DNA of 64,000 bases from Arthrobacter globiformis (GTDB lineage Bacteria; Actinomycetota; Actinomycetes; Actinomycetales; Micrococcaceae): the NCBI RefSeq assembly GCF_003261175.1, contig NZ_QLNP01000105.1, positions 1 through 64,000 of the forward strand, read 5' to 3'. Of this stretch, positions 61,322 to 64,000 are shown piece after piece; positions within the stretch are counted from its first letter, which is position 1; each line of letters opens with the position of its first letter. The notes under the pieces were generated by a model, which saw only the letters and a list, made by a program, of their open reading frames with translations, was not told the origin of the DNA and did no database searches. Both the position numbers and the translations under genes were made by a program.

Positions 61322-64000
61322 GCCGGACGGCGGAGCTGCCCGAGCCCAGATTCAGTCCGGAAGAGTTGACCGTCCTGCTGGGCGAGAAAAACCTCCCGAC
61401 CGCGGAACAGTCGGCCATCATCTCCTCGCCGCTTGCACCCCGGCTCGTCATCGCCGGGGCGGGCTCAGGTAAGACCGCCACCATGGCCGACCGCGTCGTC
61501 TGGCTGGTCGCGAACGGCTGGGTCAGGCCGGAGGAAGTCCTCGGTGTCACCTTCACGCGGAAGGCTGCCGGCGAGCTGGCCAGCCGCATCCGCGCCAAGC
61601 TCAGCGCGCTGCAGCGGACCGTCACCGGTGACGCCGCCGGCACTGGTGACTCTGGTGGTGCCGTGGCAGGGGCACTGCTCAGCGCCGACGCCCTGGAGCC
61701 GAAGGTTTCCACCTACCACTCGTTTGCCAGCGGCATCGTCTCCGACTACGGCCTGCGGCTCGGGATCGAGCGGGATGTCGTACTGCTGGGCGGCGCGCAG
61801 GCCTGGCAGCTGGCCAGTGAGGTAGTTGAAGCGTTCGACGGGGAGTACTCGCACTTCAGGGTGGCCAAGTCCACCCTCGTCAAAGCCGTCACCCAGCTCG
61901 CGGGGGAGTGCGCGGAGCACCTCCAGCAGCCGGACGGTGTCCAGGACTGGCTGATGCAGCGGCTCACCGAGTACGAGGCCCTGCCGTACGCGGCAGGGGC
62001 AAAGAAGAACCCCAGCCAGGCCGCCGGCGAAGTCGGAGCCATGCTCCGGACACGGGCAAGTGTGGCAGAGCTCGTGGGTCGGTATGCGGAGGCAAAGAGG
62101 GCACGCGGTGCCCTGGACTTCGGCGACCTCGTGGCGCTCGCGGCACGCGTGGCCCGCGAGGTGCCCCTGGCCGCCGAGATGGAGCGCCAGCGCTACAAGG
62201 TGGTGCTGCTGGACGAATTCCAGGACACGTCACACGCCCAGCTGGTGCTGTTCTCCAGGCTCTTCGGGGACGGCCACGCCGTCACAGCCGTGGGTGATCC
62301 GAACCAGTCCATCTACGGCTTCCGCGGGGCGTCCGCCGGACAGCTGTTCCACTTCGTCAACGAGTTTCCGGTCTGCGAGGACGGCCAGCCAGGGACGGCG
62401 TCCCGGCGTCCCGCCCCCGTTTCATACCTGACCACTGCCTGGCGGAACGGCCGCAATATCCTGGCCGCGGCCAACCTCATCTCGGCGCCGCTCAGCGCCG
62501 CCGCGGCCCAGGGCGGGCCGGCAGGGCAAAGGTCCTCCAGCGCCGCCGTAGAGGTGCCTGCGCTCCGGCCCAGCCCCGCCGCGGTGCAAGGCCGGGTGGT
62601 GATCGGCCGTTTTGCCACCGATGAAGATGAAGCAACGGCGATCGCCAAGGATCTCCTGAGGTTCCGGGCCACGGATTTCGACGGTTCCTCCCCGGAGCCG
62701 CGCATCCAACCGGCCATGGCCGTCCTGTGCCGGAGGCGCGCACAGATGGAATGCCTCCGCAAGGAATTCGAGGCCACAGGCATCCCGTACGAAATCGTGG
62801 GCCTCGGGGGCCTGCTGGACACTCCCGAAATTGTGGACCTGGTGTCCACGCTGCGGGTCCTGGCCGACCCCGGACGGTCGGATTCCTTGATGCGCCTCCT
62901 TGCCGGAGCCCGCTGGCGGATCGGTCCGGCTGACCTCATGGCGTTCCGGGACTGGTCCGCGTTTCTGGCCCGGCGCCGCGGCATTGTCGATGGCGGCCGT
63001 GGACTGGGCGGAAACGATCCGTCCGGCGACGAGGAAGCGGACGCCGCCGACGTCGTTATCGAGGGCGACATCACCGACGCCGCAAGCCTCGTCGAAGCCC
63101 TGGACTGGCTGCCCAAGGAAGGATGGACGTCGGCTCACGGCCGCAGCCTGACCCCTCCTGCACTGGAGCGGCTGCAGCGCCTGGGCACGGAGCTGCGGCA
63201 GCTTCGGGCGTTGATGGGGGAGGACCTGACCACCCTGCTGGGCGAGGTTGAACGGGCCATGCTGCTGGACATCGAGGTCGCTGCGAGGCCAGGCTTCAGC
63301 ATTCACCAGGCGCGGCGGAACCTGGATGCGTTCCAGGACGCGGCCGCCGGGTTCCTGCAGACATCCCACCGGGTGGACGTCCTGGCCTTCCTTTCGTGGC
63401 TGGAAGCGGCGGCATCGGAGGAGGGCGGCCTGGACGTGCCGCCCGCGGACGTCAACCACGAGGCCGTGCAGCTGCTGACGGTGCACGCCTCGAAGGGACT
63501 CGAATGGGACGTCGTGTTCGTGCCCGGCCTGAACTCGGGCGCGTTCCCCAGCAGCCGTGATTCGAGGTGGAGCAGCGGCTCCGCGGCCCTGCCCTGGCCT
63601 CTGCGCGGCGACCGTGCCGATCTTCCGCAGTGGGATCTGGACCAGCCGGACCAGAAGGGCTGGCTGGACGCCGAGAAGATGTTCAAGGCCGACGTCCAGG
63701 CCCACGGCGAGGCTGAGGAACGGCGGCTGGCCTATGTTGCATACACGCGGGCCAAGCACGTGCTCTGGGTATCCAGCGGGGCCTGGGTGGGCGGACGCGG
63801 CGGGATGGCGGAGATGTCGCCGTTCCTTGCCGAGCTGGCGCCCCTGGCCGAAGAGGAAACTGCTGAGATCCACCCTAATTCTGTCGATGAGGAATCCCTG
63901 CCCCAGGAAAGTCCCCTGACCCGGGAGCTGGAGGTGGCGGCCTGGCCGTACGATCCGTTGGAAGGACCTGTGGACCCCCGCAGCGGGAACCGGTTGCGGC
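61318..64000 (+). CDS. adnB: AdnB-like helicase-nuclease subunit (continues off the right edge)
   Basis: The first 894 codons of a UvrD-family helicase that starts with ATG overlapping the adnA stop (ATGA). Motifs are complete: Q motif LPTAEQSAIISSPL, Walker A AGAGSGKTATMADR at about 45, Ia VTFTRKAAGELASRI, II LLDEFQDTSHAQLVLF at about 300, III AVGDPNQSIYGFRGA at about 325, V LLTVHASKGLEWDVVFVPGL at about 720 and VI VAYTRAKHVLWVSS at about 805. This is the fully active lead motor of the AdnAB pair. The C-terminal nuclease is outside the window. Confidence 0.9.
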   Translation, partial: MSRTAELPEPRFSPEELTVLLGEKNLPTAEQSAIISSPLAPRLVIAGAGSGKTATMADRVVWLVANGWVRPEEVLGVTFTRKAAGELASRIRAKLSALQRTVTGDAAGTGDSGGAVAGALLSADALEPKVSTYHSFASGIVSDYGLRLGIERDVVLLGGAQAWQLASEVVEAFDGEYSHFRVAKSTLVKAVTQLAGECAEHLQQPDGVQDWLMQRLTEYEALPYAAGAKKNPSQAAGEVGAMLRTRASVAELVGRYAEAKRARGALDFGDLVALAARVAREVPLAAEMERQRYKVVLLDEFQDTSHAQLVLFSRLFGDGHAVTAVGDPNQSIYGFRGASAGQLFHFVNEFPVCEDGQPGTASRRPAPVSYLTTAWRNGRNILAAANLISAPLSAAAAQGGPAGQRSSSAAVEVPALRPSPAAVQGRVVIGRFATDEDEATAIAKDLLRFRATDFDGSSPEPRIQPAMAVLCRRRAQMECLRKEFEATGIPYEIVGLGGLLDTPEIVDLVSTLRVLADPGRSDSLMRLLAGARWRIGPADLMAFRDWSAFLARRRGIVDGGRGLGGNDPSGDEEADAADVVIEGDITDAASLVEALDWLPKEGWTSAHGRSLTPPALERLQRLGTELRQLRALMGEDLTTLLGEVERAMLLDIEVAARPGFSIHQARRNLDAFQDAAAGFLQTSHRVDVLAFLSWLEAAASEEGGLDVPPADVNHEAVQLLTVHASKGLEWDVVFVPGLNSGAFPSSRDSRWSSGSAALPWPLRGDRADLPQWDLDQPDQKGWLDAEKMFKADVQAHGEAEERRLAYVAYTRAKHVLWVSSGAWVGGRGGMAEMSPFLAELAPLAEEETAEIHPNSVDEESLPQESPLTRELEVAAWPYDPLEGPVDPRSGNRLR

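Overview
The window is one contiguous stretch of chromosome from a high-G+C actinobacterium, most likely Arthrobacter, Pseudarthrobacter or a near relative (Micrococcaceae). This rests on gene content: the coproporphyrin-dependent haem pathway with ChdC/HemQ, an AdnA-AdnB helicase-nuclease pair, small actinobacterial families (DUF3107, DUF3117), actinobacterial-type DapD and an Arthrobacter-style gluABCD glutamate uptake operon. The assignment comes from recalled family knowledge, not a database search. I see no tRNA, rRNA, CRISPR array, insertion sequence, prophage or replication origin. Nearly all DNA is coding and base composition looks uniform.

Layout, left to right. (1) 1-9128: end of a lipoprotein gene, typA, a small membrane protein, an ArsR-type regulator, a small SH3-like protein, ferredoxin fdxA with dapC, citrate synthase, a TetR regulator, an unknown protein and a lysozyme-like exported protein. 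(2) 9207-25424: lysine/diaminopimelate genes dapD and dapE, the gluABCD transporter, a LOG-family protein, a DivIVA-like protein, a membrane mannosyltransferase, a DUF3117 protein, an O-methyltransferase, sigE with its anti-sigma factor and tatB, then mrp, DUF1003, a soluble MgtE/CBS protein and a stress-type membrane protein. The gene order resembles the Rv1201c-Rv1234 region of Mycobacterium tuberculosis as I recall it, with gluABCD inserted and htrA absent. (3) 25501-40741: aminopeptidase P, a PHP phosphoesterase, an orphan DNA methyltransferase behind a DEAD-box helicase, an RNB ribonuclease, a ferritin-like protein, the thiamine genes thiE and thiO-thiS-thiG (the latter behind a TPP riboswitch), a pterin dehydratase/glyoxalase fusion, DUF3107, TetR and moeZ. 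(4) 40838-53596: an almost complete haem locus, hemA divergent from hemE-cgoX-[wall protein]-chdC-cpfC-hemC-hemD-hemB-[LLM oxidoreductase]-hemL. (5) 53698-64000: metNIQ methionine transporter, a DnaQ-like exonuclease, then an ATL-adnA-adnB DNA-repair operon that runs off the end.

The genes are housekeeping: translation, TCA entry, lysine, glutamate, methionine, thiamine and haem supply, envelope stress and DNA end repair. The haem locus is the largest functional unit. With hemA and hemL making aminolaevulinate, hemB/C/D/E making coproporphyrinogen and cgoX/cpfC/chdC finishing haem, it covers the whole pathway from glutamyl-tRNA.

The most interesting signals are regulatory. At least fourteen promoter-proximal genes carry a TANNNT hexamer 6-7 bases before the start codon, the geometry of leaderless transcripts. 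One divergent pair (RNB ribonuclease and ferritin-like gene) appears to have mutually overlapping promoters, and thiE seems to be leaderless and so outside the TPP riboswitch that controls thiOSG. Other points are a two-copy family of long palindromic repeats, a duplicated 46-base relic after the pterin dehydratase fusion, a strong hairpin between gluB and gluC, and a Pro/Ser-rich surface protein embedded in the haem operon. I found no convincing wholly new system such as a defence island.
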